From positions 1 through 35,163 of the forward strand of contig JAIRYN010000027.1 in the NCBI GenBank assembly GCA_031267575.1: 35,163 nucleotides of DNA, written 5' to 3'. The stretch is from Synergistaceae bacterium (GTDB taxonomy: Bacteria > Synergistota > Synergistia > Synergistales > Aminobacteriaceae). Position numbers and translations under genes: made by a program. The notes beneath the pieces are model-generated. The model made no database searches, was not told where the DNA came from, and saw nothing but the letters and a program-made list of their open reading frames with translations. Shown here in pieces: positions 7,236-15,644 of the stretch (its first letter is position 1; every line of letters begins with the position of its first letter).

Positions 7236-7880
7236 ATGTCTGAGCGAGTAACGATAGTGATGGAGCCCAGAGTTAAAGGTAGAAAAGGTGACACAGGAAG
7301 GCTTCGCAAAGAGGGATTCATCCCCTGTGTGTTTTACGGTCCGGAACTCTCCGAGTCCGTTATTGGCAAGGTAGACGCCACGCGGGTCACCCGCTTGCTG
7401 AGCGCCAGCCATTGGGAAACCATGCGCATCAACCTGAAGCTGCCTTCCGGCCAGGAGGAAATGTGCATCATTCGAGAAGTGCAGCGCCATCCTCTTACAG
7501 GAAAAGTGGTCCATATTGATTTCATGCGCCTCTTGCAAGGGCGCAAGGTGACGGTCCGGGTACCCATCCGCATCCATGGAAAAGAGACCTGTCCCGGTAT
7601 CAAAGAAGGCGGAGTCCTGGAAAACCTGCACGAAATCGAAATCGAAACCCTGCCTGCTAGTATTCCCGAGTTCGTAGATGTGGACATTTCCCAGTTGGCT
7701 TTGGGCGATATGATCCATATCAAGGATCTGCGCTTGGGCGGCGACTTGGAAATTCTGGCCGATCCCGAGGAGGTCTTAGCCATCGTCGCGACTCCGAAGG
7801 TCGTGGAGGAAGAGGCTACCGATGAGGAGAAGGAAGTCGAGGTCTTGGCCAAGGGCAAGGCGGCCAAAACCGAGGAATAG
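7236..7880 (+). CDS. rplY: Ribosomal protein bL25, CTC long form
   Basis: The protein binds 5S rRNA in the 50S subunit. It is the two-domain CTC/TL5 form: an N-terminal L25 domain (about 1-95) and a C-terminal beta domain (about 100-190, including the HIDFMRL and SIPEFVDVDISQL segments). It ends in an acidic and lysine-rich tail. The length is 214 residues. The ATG at 7236 is correct because the ATG at 7232 meets a stop after three codons; GGAG lies at 7223-7226. It is followed by pth. Confidence 0.93.
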   Translation: MSERVTIVMEPRVKGRKGDTGRLRKEGFIPCVFYGPELSESVIGKVDATRVTRLLSASHWETMRINLKLPSGQEEMCIIREVQRHPLTGKVVHIDFMRLLQGRKVTVRVPIRIHGKETCPGIKEGGVLENLHEIEIETLPASIPEFVDVDISQLALGDMIHIKDLRLGGDLEILADPEEVLAIVATPKVVEEEATDEEKEVEVLAKGKAAKTEE

Positions 7881-7928
7881 AAAACAAGATATAGAGCAAG
7901 ATATAGAGAAAGAGATAGAGAAAAACCG

Positions 7929-8534
7929 GTGAAACTGGTAGTCGGGCTGGGGAACCCTGGGCAAGAATATGTGTATACACGGCACAACATGGGGTGGGCC
8001 TCCGTGGATTTTTGGGCGGAGAAAAGATCATTAGGCAAGTCCACTTCAAAGTTCAGAGGGGAATTTTGGCGAGATCGGGAGTTGAGCCTACTCAAACCGT
8101 TGACGTACATGAACTTGAGCGGAATGGCTGTGCGCGAGGTCTTCGATTTTTACAAAATGGAACCCGAGGAGGTGCTCGTGATTTATGACGACATGGCCTT
8201 GCCTTACGGGCAACTGCGGCTCCGAGGCAAAGGCAGTGCGGGAGGCCATAACGGTTTGGCCTCCATTGTTTCTTGCTTGGGAACTTTGGAGGTTCCTCGT
8301 TTGCGGATCGGTATCGGCAGCGGCCCCGATGAAGGGGTCGTTTCGAAAAACAAGATTGGATGGGTCCTAGGCCACCTAACCGCTCAAGAGATGGAGCGTC
8401 TTCCCGATATTTTGGGGCGCGTGGCGGAGGGGGTCGAGGCGTGGCTTTCGCTTCCCTTGGAACAGGCGATGAGCAAGGTCAACATGAAAATCCAGCAAAA
8501 ACCGAACGCGAACACAGTGTCAACGGCGGAATAA
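7929..8534 (+). CDS. pth: Peptidyl-tRNA hydrolase
   Basis: Pth releases tRNA from peptidyl-tRNA that has dropped off the ribosome. Typical motifs are VGLGNPGQEY, TRHNMGW with the catalytic His, KPLTYMNLSG, YDDMALPYGQLRLRGKG and SAGGHNGL. The 201 residues are a normal length. The start is GTG 7929. The 48 bases between rplY and pth are a purine-rich tandem repeat (units like aagatatagag, 7887-7921), which may also act as a weak ribosome binding site because no classical one is seen. Confidence 0.94.
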   Translation: MKLVVGLGNPGQEYVYTRHNMGWASVDFWAEKRSLGKSTSKFRGEFWRDRELSLLKPLTYMNLSGMAVREVFDFYKMEPEEVLVIYDDMALPYGQLRLRGKGSAGGHNGLASIVSCLGTLEVPRLRIGIGSGPDEGVVSKNKIGWVLGHLTAQEMERLPDILGRVAEGVEAWLSLPLEQAMSKVNMKIQQKPNANTVSTAE

Positions 8535-8556
8535 CGGTAAATAAGACACCGTAGAA

Positions 8557-8656
8557 GATTTTCATTGCGCTCTCTCCCATTCAAAAAGAGCGCGCTCTCC
8601 CATTCAAAAGGACCAGTACTATTTTACAGCCCCACGACTTTAGTCGTGGGAGTATG
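8557..8656 (+). mobile_element. IS200/IS605-type end remnant (hairpin)
   Basis: A perfect hairpin CCCACGACT-TT-AGTCGTGGG (8631-8650) is followed by AGTATGTCAA. The part from ACTTTAGTC to AGTATG recurs at about 3225-3244 and looks like the subterminal hairpin of an IS200/IS605 end. Upstream, a segment containing ctctcccattcaaaa occurs twice (8574-8588 and 8597-8611). No transposase gene is present here. The remnant fills the pth to M20 gap (8535-8737). Confidence 0.55.
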
Positions 8657-8737
8657 TCAAGCCCTTATTTTTTCTGTTAGAATAACTGAAACTTGTTTAT
8701 TCCTGGAAAGGCGTATCTTATAATGAGGAGGAGTCCC

Positions 8738-9937
8738 ATGTACCGCAAAATCGATGAACTTGTTTCCAAGTACTCCGCCAAGGTGGTGAAGTGGCGCCGT
8801 GCCATCCACAGCCATCCCGAACTCAGCGCCCACGAAGAAAAAACCAGCGAGCTGGTCGCGGAGGTTTTGACGGGACTTGGCCTCGAAGTTATGAGAAACG
8901 TCGGCGGCTATGGAGTCGTCGGGATTTTGAAGGGCGGGAAGCCTGGGCTGGGCAAAGTCGTGGGGTTGCGCGCCGACATGGACGCGCTGCCAATGCAGGA
9001 GGAAACAGGGCTGCCCTTCACCTCTACCGTACCAGGCGTTATGCACGCCTGTGGACACGACACCCACACCGCTATGTTGCTGGGAACGGCCTGTATATTA
9101 TCAGAGTTAGCAGGGGAGCTGGAGGGTGGCGTGAAGTTCATTTTCCAGCCCGCGGAGGAGTTGAACCCCACGGGCGGCGCGCCGGGGATGATTGCGGACG
9201 GTGTGCTGGAGAATCCTCACGTGGACGCTATTTTTGCCCTTCACGTATGGCCTGGCTTCGAGACAGGAAACATTGTCACCCGGTCCGGAGCTTTAATGGG
9301 CGCTTCGGACCGTATCTTTTTAACGGTATTGGGAAGGACCGCTCACGGATCGGCTCCTCATCAAGGCACTGACGCCATTATGATCGCCTCTCAGATCGTA
9401 GGCGGTCTTCAATCCATCGTGTCGCGGACCGTAGCCCCCCTGGACTCGGCAGTGATCAGCGTCGGAACCATTAAAGGCGGATATCGCTACAACGTCATAG
9501 CGGACAAAGTGGAGATGGAGGGTACGGTCCGCACATTGAACCCTGCTACTCAGGACCGGCTGCCGGGTTTGATCGAACAGACGGCCCGGGGTTACGCCCA
9601 GGCGTTGGGCGGAGACGCGTCGCTGAAATACGTCCGTGGCTACCCGCCGACGATAAACGCGCCGGAGCTTTTCCAGTTGGCCGCCGAAACCGTCGAGGCC
9701 TCCATGGGAAAAGGGCATTTCGTGACCCTAGATAGCCCTGACTTGGGGGGAGAGGACTTTTCATTTTTCGCCCAGGAGCGTCCCTGTTTGATGGCGTGGC
9801 TCGGCTGCCGCCCCGTGGGAAAAGCCCCCGAGGATATGGCAGTACTACACAACACTCGGTTCATCCCTGACGAAACCTGTTTTCCCTGGGGTATGCGTTT
9901 TCTGGCCTCCTGCGCGGTGGATTTTCTGAGGAAGTGA
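8738..9937 (+). CDS. M20-family amidohydrolase (AbgA/hippurate hydrolase-like)
   Basis: This zinc-dependent peptidase/amidohydrolase removes an acyl or aminoacyl group from N-acyl amino acids or related amides. Motifs are WRRAIHSHPELS, the metal site HACGHDTHTAM, the catalytic QPAEE, the dimerisation-domain GRTAHGSAPHQG, and LGGEDFSFF plus LHNTRF near the end. The product has 399 residues from ATG 8738, supported by GAGGAGGAG at 8725-8733; a longer frame from 8693 has no ribosome site. The neighbouring AbgT transporter suggests uptake followed by cleavage, as in the E. coli abg system. The true substrate is not shown by the sequence. Confidence 0.88.
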   Translation: MYRKIDELVSKYSAKVVKWRRAIHSHPELSAHEEKTSELVAEVLTGLGLEVMRNVGGYGVVGILKGGKPGLGKVVGLRADMDALPMQEETGLPFTSTVPGVMHACGHDTHTAMLLGTACILSELAGELEGGVKFIFQPAEELNPTGGAPGMIADGVLENPHVDAIFALHVWPGFETGNIVTRSGALMGASDRIFLTVLGRTAHGSAPHQGTDAIMIASQIVGGLQSIVSRTVAPLDSAVISVGTIKGGYRYNVIADKVEMEGTVRTLNPATQDRLPGLIEQTARGYAQALGGDASLKYVRGYPPTINAPELFQLAAETVEASMGKGHFVTLDSPDLGGEDFSFFAQERPCLMAWLGCRPVGKAPEDMAVLHNTRFIPDETCFPWGMRFLASCAVDFLRK

Positions 9938-10067
9938 CGTGGGTCGTCGCAAGACGAGAAAAGTGATAGAAAAGGGAGGGAATGCCTATGAGATGAGGAA
10001 GTAAGCAATACGGGATATGCCGCGATGCTTGTATGATCCCAAATTTTCTGGAATGGAGGCGATAACG

Positions 10068-11648
10068 ATGAGTACCACAGAAACTGTAGCGAAAAAAGGC
10101 AAGTTCGAAAGTTTTATCAAGTGGATCGAGATTATCGGTAACAAATTTCCTCACCCTTTTTGGCTTTTTGTTATATTATCTTTGCTTGTTCTGGGTCTGT
10201 CGCACTGGCTGGCCCAAAAGGGAGTCTCTGTCACTTATATGGTCGCAAAGGCGGGCGAGGCCCCGTCGGAAACTACCGTGAGCGTCATCGATCTATTGAA
10301 TTACGATTCTCTTCGCGCCTTTCTGGCTAGGTTCGTTACAACTTACGTCAACTTCGCTCCCTTAGGGTTGGTTCTGACCATGATGCTCGGCATCGGCATC
10401 GTGGAACAAACGGGCATGATATCCGCCCTAATGCGCAAGACTATTTTAGGTGCTCCGAATTTCCTAGTGACAGCGGTCATTGCCTTCGTAGGCATCAACG
10501 CCAACCTAGCGTCGGACGCGGGCATCATCTTCACCCCCGTTATCGCGGCAGCCATTTATAAAGCCTTGGGGCGTAATCCCTGGGTGGGCATCGCCACAGG
10601 TTACGCGGCGGCAAGCGGCGGCTTCACGGCGAACTTTTTCATCGCCGGGACGGAGGCTCTGTTGTCAGGCATCACCAAATCCGCCATCGAGGGGGTTCCT
10701 TATATTCCGCCCGATACTCCCACACACGTTCTGATCAACTACTATTACATGGCCGCGGCTACTATCATTCTCACCGTCCTGACGGTCTTCGTCACCGAAA
10801 AGTACACGGTCAAGTTTCTTGGGGACAATGGTGGAGTGTTAGACGAGGAAGAAATGAAAAAACACGCCGTCACCCCCGCGGAAAACCGCGGACTTCTGTG
10901 CGCGTTTTTGGCGCTTGCGCTTTACATCGGACTAATCATCTGGTTGACTTACCCTCAGGGTTCTCTTTTCCGCAATCCGAGAGATGGTTCTCTCCTTCCT
11001 TCCTCTCCGCTTCTCAGCAGCGTCATGCCCATCCTCTTCTTTTTATTCTTCTTCGTGGGAATCGCTTACGGACTCGGTGCCGGAAGCATCAAAAAGAGTG
11101 AAGATATCCCAAAGCTGATGGCGAAGGGCATTGGAGGCAGCATCGGGTTTATCGTCGTCGTTCTGCCGGCCTCGCTTTTCGTGGAACTCTTCCGTATGAG
11201 CCGTTTCGACGTGGTTCTCTCGGTGAACGGAGCGGCCTGGCTTAAGGCTATGAACCTGGGAGGCATTCCCCTACTTTTGATGTTCATCGTGCTCGTTACC
11301 TTCTTGAACTTCTTCATGATGAGTGGATCGGCCAAATGGTTGATTCTGGCCCCTATTTTCGTGCCGATGTTCGCCCAGGTCGGCTTTTCCCCGGCCCTCG
11401 TTCAGGTGGCCTACCGCGTGGGGGACTCGCCGACTAACATCATCACGCCCTTGTCTTACTACATGCCTGTGGTTATCGGCCTGTTGGAGCAGTACAAGAA
11501 GGACTCCGATACGGAGGTGGGAATCGGCACAGTCATCTCCCTGGCGATGCCCTACACGATCTTCTACTTTATCGGATTCACGTTGCTCTTGATTGTATGG
11601 TACTGTGTGGGGTGGCCACTGGGACCGGGGGCTGGGTTGCATATTTAG
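10068..11648 (+). CDS. AbgT-family transporter
   Basis: This inner-membrane transporter is related to E. coli AbgT (p-aminobenzoyl-glutamate uptake) and MtrF. It has about 526 residues with many hydrophobic segments, the family-typical GIVEQTGM and NANLASDAGIIFTP segments, and the late SGSAKWLILAPIFVPMF and DSPTNIITPLSYYMP segments. The start is ATG 10068 with GGAGG at 10055-10059; the upstream ATG at 10017 adds an unsupported extension. Lying 130 bases after the M20 hydrolase, it probably brings in the hydrolase substrate. Some AbgT proteins export sulfonamides instead, so direction is uncertain. Confidence 0.9.
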   Translation: MSTTETVAKKGKFESFIKWIEIIGNKFPHPFWLFVILSLLVLGLSHWLAQKGVSVTYMVAKAGEAPSETTVSVIDLLNYDSLRAFLARFVTTYVNFAPLGLVLTMMLGIGIVEQTGMISALMRKTILGAPNFLVTAVIAFVGINANLASDAGIIFTPVIAAAIYKALGRNPWVGIATGYAAASGGFTANFFIAGTEALLSGITKSAIEGVPYIPPDTPTHVLINYYYMAAATIILTVLTVFVTEKYTVKFLGDNGGVLDEEEMKKHAVTPAENRGLLCAFLALALYIGLIIWLTYPQGSLFRNPRDGSLLPSSPLLSSVMPILFFLFFFVGIAYGLGAGSIKKSEDIPKLMAKGIGGSIGFIVVVLPASLFVELFRMSRFDVVLSVNGAAWLKAMNLGGIPLLLMFIVLVTFLNFFMMSGSAKWLILAPIFVPMFAQVGFSPALVQVAYRVGDSPTNIITPLSYYMPVVIGLLEQYKKDSDTEVGIGTVISLAMPYTIFYFIGFTLLLIVWYCVGWPLGPGAGLHI

Positions 11649-11718
11649 TTAAGGATATGGGGCGCGGACGAGTCGAAATGGACGAGAACGCGCAGTGTGG
11701 AATCGCAATTTTTAATCG

Positions 11719-11745
11719 GGCGCAAGGCGATTTTCGCCTTGCGCC
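11719..11745 (+). terminator. Strong hairpin after the AbgT gene
   Basis: A perfect 12-bp stem GGCGCAAGGCGA (11719-11730) and TCGCCTTGCGCC (11734-11745) with a 3-base loop lies 70 bases after abgT. The following T-run is poor, so termination may be partial or factor-assisted. The remaining gap to 11922 holds short tandem duplications (ctaggaagagct twice near 11847; gccaaagctac twice near 11900-11927) and no gene. Confidence 0.5.
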
Positions 11746-11922
11746 TTGTATATGTCGAAATTATTCACTGGAATATTAAAATATATCTGATAGTTCTAAA
11801 ATAGTTTCTCATGTCTACGACCTTTTTTTACCGCGTTCGCAAATCTAGGAAGAGCTCTAGGAAGAGCTTGAAGAGGCGCGCCGCGGCGGACTATACTGCG
11901 CCAAAGCTACCTGCCGCCAAAG

Positions 11923-13275
11923 CTACATAAACGTACTCAATATCAAAGCTCCCACACAACCCGTTACTCCTACGATGGTTTCCATGATTGTCCATGTTTT
12001 CAACGTCGTTTTCTCGTCGATTTCCATCAGTTGCTTCACCAACCAGAAGCCGGAGTCGTTTACATGACTCATGATAGTTGCGCCTCCGGCAATGGATGCC
12101 GTCATAGCCGCCAGATGTATTGGGCTCAATGCAGAGACTTCAGGCATGGAAGCCATAATGCCCGCCGCCATCGTCATGGCCACGGTAGCGCTGCCAACAC
12201 TGATGCGCACCAGTCCCGCCACCAGGAAGGCAACCAATACCAGCGGTAACGGCGTTTGGGCTACCACAGCCCCGATCACGTTACCCAAACCGCTGTCCTG
12301 CAACATATATCGCAGTACGCCGCCGCCGGCCGTCACCAGCATGATCATGCCGGTAGGGGCAAGACTTCGACTCATCACCTTTTCCAGTTCATCGGCGGAA
12401 TAGCCGTGTTTAGTGCCTAGCACATAGAGGGCTATGACGGTGGAGATGGTGAGCGAAATAAACGGTGTGCCGATAAATCCGAGAATGGGGCGTAACGAAG
12501 TTAAAGCAGGGACGACTCCCGATACGGTGTTGAGTAGAATGAAAACCAGCGGGATAAGGATGATACCCACCACCGTGAAAAATCCGGGCATTTTACTTTC
12601 GTCCACATCCGGCATTTCAGCGTAATTTTTAGGTACTGGCACGTTGAACTTTCCACCACAATAGCGTCCAAAAAGAATGCCCCCACACAACATCGCGACC
12701 AGACCAACCCCTACTCCCACGGCAATCACCAGACCAAGATCGACTCCCAGCATGTTTGCCACCAGAACTGGGCCAGGCGTTGGCGGAATAAACGTGTGTC
12801 CCACCGCAAGCCCTGCCAGAAGCGGTATGGCGTAATACATAGTCGATTTTCCGGTCTTTTTGGCGGTGCTGAAAGCCAGTGGAATCAGGATGATCAGGCC
12901 AGCGTCAAAGAATACCGGCGTCGCGACTACCATTCCCGTAATCCCCAGAGCCCAGGCCGCTTTGCTATCGCCAAATTTATTCACCAGCGTATTAGCAATT
13001 TTCTGAGCGCCGCCAGAAATTTCCAGAATAGCGCCAAACATAGAGCCTAGCCCCACTAGCAATGCAATGCCCTTCAATGTTTCACCCATGCCCTTGTTGA
13101 CGGTGTCAACGATCATGAGCAAGGGCATACCCGCGATGACGCCGATGACAATGGCGCTGATGATGATAGCGATAACGGCCTGCAATTTACATTTGATAAT
13201 AAGGAAAAGCAAAAACAGGATGCCAATAATGGCGGCAAGAATTAACCGGGTGGGATCCGCAATAAACTGTTCCAT
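11923..13275 (-). CDS. GntP-family gluconate/sugar-acid:H+ symporter
   Basis: This membrane permease has about 450 residues and about 12-14 hydrophobic segments. It closely follows the GntP/GntT/GntU pattern, including ATPVFFDAGLIILIPLAF, HTFIPPTPGPVLVANMLG, RISVGSATVAMTMAAGI and SHVNDSGFWLV. It should import gluconate or a related aldonate. The ATG at 13275 (MEQFIADPT) fits family N-termini; an in-frame TTG at 13287 would add four residues. Its upstream region is IS607-derived repeat copy B, whose GAAAGGAT end lies 7-17 bases before the TTG/ATG. It pairs with the IlvD/Edd-type dehydratase upstream on the same strand. Confidence 0.92.
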   Translation of the reverse strand: MEQFIADPTRLILAAIIGILFLLFLIIKCKLQAVIAIIISAIVIGVIAGMPLLMIVDTVNKGMGETLKGIALLVGLGSMFGAILEISGGAQKIANTLVNKFGDSKAAWALGITGMVVATPVFFDAGLIILIPLAFSTAKKTGKSTMYYAIPLLAGLAVGHTFIPPTPGPVLVANMLGVDLGLVIAVGVGVGLVAMLCGGILFGRYCGGKFNVPVPKNYAEMPDVDESKMPGFFTVVGIILIPLVFILLNTVSGVVPALTSLRPILGFIGTPFISLTISTVIALYVLGTKHGYSADELEKVMSRSLAPTGMIMLVTAGGGVLRYMLQDSGLGNVIGAVVAQTPLPLVLVAFLVAGLVRISVGSATVAMTMAAGIMASMPEVSALSPIHLAAMTASIAGGATIMSHVNDSGFWLVKQLMEIDEKTTLKTWTIMETIVGVTGCVGALILSTFM

Positions 13276-13287
13276 GTGTGATTTCAA

Positions 13288-13512
13288 TCCTTTCAGCGTA
13301 CTAATACCTATTTATAACGAATAGATACGTTTCGCGCAGTATTTTTTCGACTATGAAGCCAAAGAAAAAAAAGAAAAATCTGAATCTCGCAAAGCTCGTG
13401 GAAATATTCCACTACAACGTCAATAGCTATCGGGACGCATATGAAGCATCTATCAGACTCCAAAGTCAATCATAAATTCTACCTTCATCGGCCCACCTCC
13501 TTATTTTCGTTT
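13288..13512 (-). mobile_element. IS607-derived non-autonomous repeat, copy B
   Basis: On the minus strand the copy begins with GGAGGTGGGC-GATGAAGG, matching codons about 22-28 of the IS607 tnpA. An approximately 85-bp middle shared with copy D follows, then the conserved right end of about 120 bp finishing in GTATTAGTACGCTGAAAGG. The small hairpin near the end has changed as a pair (CTATT/AATAG here, CTACT/AGTAG in copies A and D). It occupies the gap between the dehydratase and permease genes. Confidence 0.75.
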
Positions 13513-13520
13513 CTTCCTTC

Positions 13521-13573
13521 CATATATCCGCATATCCGCCCATATATCCGCTCTTCATTCCATATATCCGCCT
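13521..13573 (-). repeat. 12-bp tandem repeat across the dehydratase stop codon
   Basis: On the minus strand the unit GCGGATATATGG occurs about four times, one shortened. The first copy encodes the last residues GYME and contains the TGA at 13557-13555; the others continue into the intergenic region. Confidence 0.8.
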
Positions 13574-15273
13574 TGCATAGGTGACGCCGCTCTTTCTGTA
13601 AACAACTTCAATACTCCATTTGTATATTTCGGTGGCTTAGGCTTCCAAGCGGCCTTCCGTTCTTCTAAAACCGCAAGGATATCCTTTTCGCTTTTGGGCT
13701 CCCCTTGAATGCCGCTAATGCGCAATACCCTGCCGGGAATATCCAGTTCAATCAAATCGCCTTCTTCCACTAGGGCGATGGGCCCGCCCGATGCGGCTTC
13801 GGGGGACACGTGGCCAATGGCCGGCCCTCTGGACGCCCCTGAAAACCGTCCGTCCGTGATGAGAGCGATACTGCTGCCGAGGGTTGGATCGGAGGATATC
13901 GCCTCAGTAGTGTAAAACATTTCAGGCATACCGCTTCCCTTCGGCCCTTCATAGCGGATCAACACGGCGTCTCCTGGCTGGATGGCGTGCCGCAGTACAG
14001 CGGATAACGCCTCCTCTTCACTGTCAAAGGGACGCGCCCGCAACACGGCCTTGAACATTTCCTTAGGTACCGCGGTGTGTTTCACCACTGCTCCATCCGG
14101 GGCAAGGTTTCCTTTTAAAATGGCAATGGCGCCGTCAGTGCCAATAGCCTCGTCAAAGGGGCGTATGATATCTTCCCGTCGCAGCTTCCAAGGAACAAGG
14201 TAAGCAGCGCAGCGATCGTAAAAGCCTTCCTCTTTCAGCAGCGCAAGATTCTCGCCGATGGTTTTTCCTGTAACCGTCATGACATCAAGATGCAGGATAG
14301 ACTTGATTTCTTCCATGATAGCCGGGACGCCTCCAGCATAATAAAAGAACTGGGCGGGCCAGCGCCCGGCGGGGCGGATATCCAGCAAGTAGTGGGCGCC
14401 GCGATGCATACGGTCAAAATCCATGCCATCCAACTCCACTCCAAATTCCCGCGCAATGGCGGGAATGTGCAACAGGCTGTTAGTTGAACCGGAAATAGCC
14501 GCGTGGACCATGATAGCGTTTTCAAAACTCTTTCGAGTAACGATTTCTCTGGCTCGCAATCCTCGTAACGCCAACCAAACAGATTGCTCTCCCGCTTGTT
14601 TAGCCACCTGCGGCAGTTCCTTGCCAGCCGCGGGCATCAGGGCGCTTCCTGGGAGCATCAAACCCAGCGCCTCCGCCATCACCTGCATGGTGGAGGCGGT
14701 ACCCATAAAACTACAGGCTCCACACGAGGGACAGGCATGATGTTTATACCATGTCAATTTTTCCTCCGTGATTTCGCCGCGCTGCCGCATAGCGCTAAAC
14801 TTACCGATTTGCTCCAGGGTCAGCAAGTCCGGTCCCGCGTCCATCACTCCGCCTGTGACGACGATCGAGGGAATGTTCAGCCTGCCGACGGCCATCAGAT
14901 GGGCGGGAACACCCTTATCGCAACTACAGATAAAAACCCCGCTGTCGAAGGTTGTCGCGTTGGCGTGAATCTCAATCATGTTGGCGATGCCGTCGCGGCT
15001 GGCCAGGGAGTAATTGATACCGTCGTGGCCTTGGGCCATGCCATCACAGATATCGGTGGCAAAGTAACGGGCAGCTTTACCTCCGGCGCTTTGTACCCCC
15101 ATGCGTACCTGTTCCACGAGTTCAAACAGCCCCTTGCTGCCCGGATGGCTGTCTCCAAAAGTGCTTTCGATCATTATCTGGGGCTTTCCCAGATCTTCCA
15201 CGGTCCAGCCCATGCCCATGCGCAGTGGATCCATTTCTGGAGCAATCATACGTATTTTTTGACTTTCAAGCAT
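13555..15273 (-). CDS. IlvD/Edd-family dehydratase, probably a sugar-acid dehydratase
   Basis: These iron-sulfur enzymes dehydrate dihydroxy acids: IlvD acts in branched-chain amino acid synthesis, while Edd and aldonate dehydratases act on sugar acids. The 572 residues contain cluster-ligand regions ICSCDKGVP and [19 protein letters not shown], the stretch [14 protein letters not shown], and [21 protein letters not shown] GntP permease downstream and a FadR-type GntR regulator upstream favour gluconate or another aldonate as substrate rather than the isoleucine/valine pathway; this is inference from context. The start is ATG 15273 with GAGGTGAT about 9 bases upstream. Its 3' end is a tandem repeat. 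Confidence 0.85.
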   Translation of the reverse strand: MLESQKIRMIAPEMDPLRMGMGWTVEDLGKPQIMIESTFGDSHPGSKGLFELVEQVRMGVQSAGGKAARYFATDICDGMAQGHDGINYSLASRDGIANMIEIHANATTFDSGVFICSCDKGVPAHLMAVGRLNIPSIVVTGGVMDAGPDLLTLEQIGKFSAMRQRGEITEEKLTWYKHHACPSCGACSFMGTASTMQVMAEALGLMLPGSALMPAAGKELPQVAKQAGEQSVWLALRGLRAREIVTRKSFENAIMVHAAISGSTNSLLHIPAIAREFGVELDGMDFDRMHRGAHYLLDIRPAGRWPAQFFYYAGGVPAIMEEIKSILHLDVMTVTGKTIGENLALLKEEGFYDRCAAYLVPWKLRREDIIRPFDEAIGTDGAIAILKGNLAPDGAVVKHTAVPKEMFKAVLRARPFDSEEEALSAVLRHAIQPGDAVLIRYEGPKGSGMPEMFYTTEAISSDPTLGSSIALITDGRFSGASRGPAIGHVSPEAASGGPIALVEEGDLIELDIPGRVLRISGIQGEPKSEKDILAVLEERKAAWKPKPPKYTNGVLKLFTERAASPMQGGYME

Positions 15274-15365
15274 TTGATCAACATCACCTCATAAATCATC
15301 AGATGTTTGTTATGTGAGCAAATTTATAACGCGAGAAAGAATATGGAACTAATTAGATGAATGAG

Positions 15366-15396
15366 ATTATAATACACTTCTCATAGAAAAAGTCAA
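15366..15396 (-). promoter_or_regulatory. Likely promoter of the dehydratase-permease operon
   Basis: Read on the minus strand, a -35 box TTGACT (15396-15391) and the -10 sequence TATTATAAT (15374-15366) are separated by 16-19 bases depending on the register. The box pair lies about 95 bases before the dehydratase ATG. Confidence 0.6.
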
Positions 15397-15458
15397 TACA
15401 TTTTCTTATCTATTTGCAACTTATTTAATGGAGTACTTATTCAATAATATATAAGATA

Positions 15459-15495
15459 AATCATATAATCATCAGATGGATATCATCATATGATT
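15459..15495. promoter_or_regulatory. Inverted-repeat operator candidate for the GntR regulator
   Basis: The perfect arms AATCATAT (15459-15466) and ATATGATT (15488-15495) flank ATCATCAGATG (15468-15478). The same ATCATCAGATG occurs again at 15295-15305 near the dehydratase start. The placement between divergent genes, and right upstream of the regulator promoter, suits binding by the encoded GntR protein. Confidence 0.5.
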
Positions 15496-15498
15496 TTA

Positions 15499-15526
15499 TT
15501 GGTCTTCTTTTGAAATGCTGTACAAT
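15499..15526 (+). promoter_or_regulatory. Possible promoter of the GntR regulator gene
   Basis: TTGGTC (15499-15504) and TACAAT (15521-15526) are 16 bases apart. The -10 box runs directly into a 13-bp tandem repeat that forms the 5' UTR. Confidence 0.4.
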
Positions 15527-15601
15527 GATTTTGCGTAATGATTTTGTAAAATGATTTTGTAAAATGGTTTTGTAAAATGACTTTGTAAAATGACTTTGTT
15601 A
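15524..15601 (+). repeat. Six 13-bp tandem repeats in the regulator leader
   Basis: The unit aatgattttgtaa occurs six times without gaps, with single-base changes. The array lies between the predicted -10 box and the ATG of the regulator gene. Confidence 0.9.
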
Positions 15602-15644
15602 ATTAGGAAACAATGATGTCGCAATCGCACAGGGGGAATTATGC

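Noticed and set aside
8693-8737. Longer N-terminus for the M20 hydrolase
   Set aside because: The GAGGAGGAG site points to ATG 8738, where family similarity begins.
14584-15294. Long plus-strand open frame opposite the dehydratase gene
   Set aside because: The clear IlvD/Edd motifs are on the minus strand, so this frame is a GC-driven shadow.
15524-15601. CRISPR array
   Set aside because: The 13-bp units are contiguous, without spacers, and no cas genes are present. The same applies to the other tandem arrays in the window.
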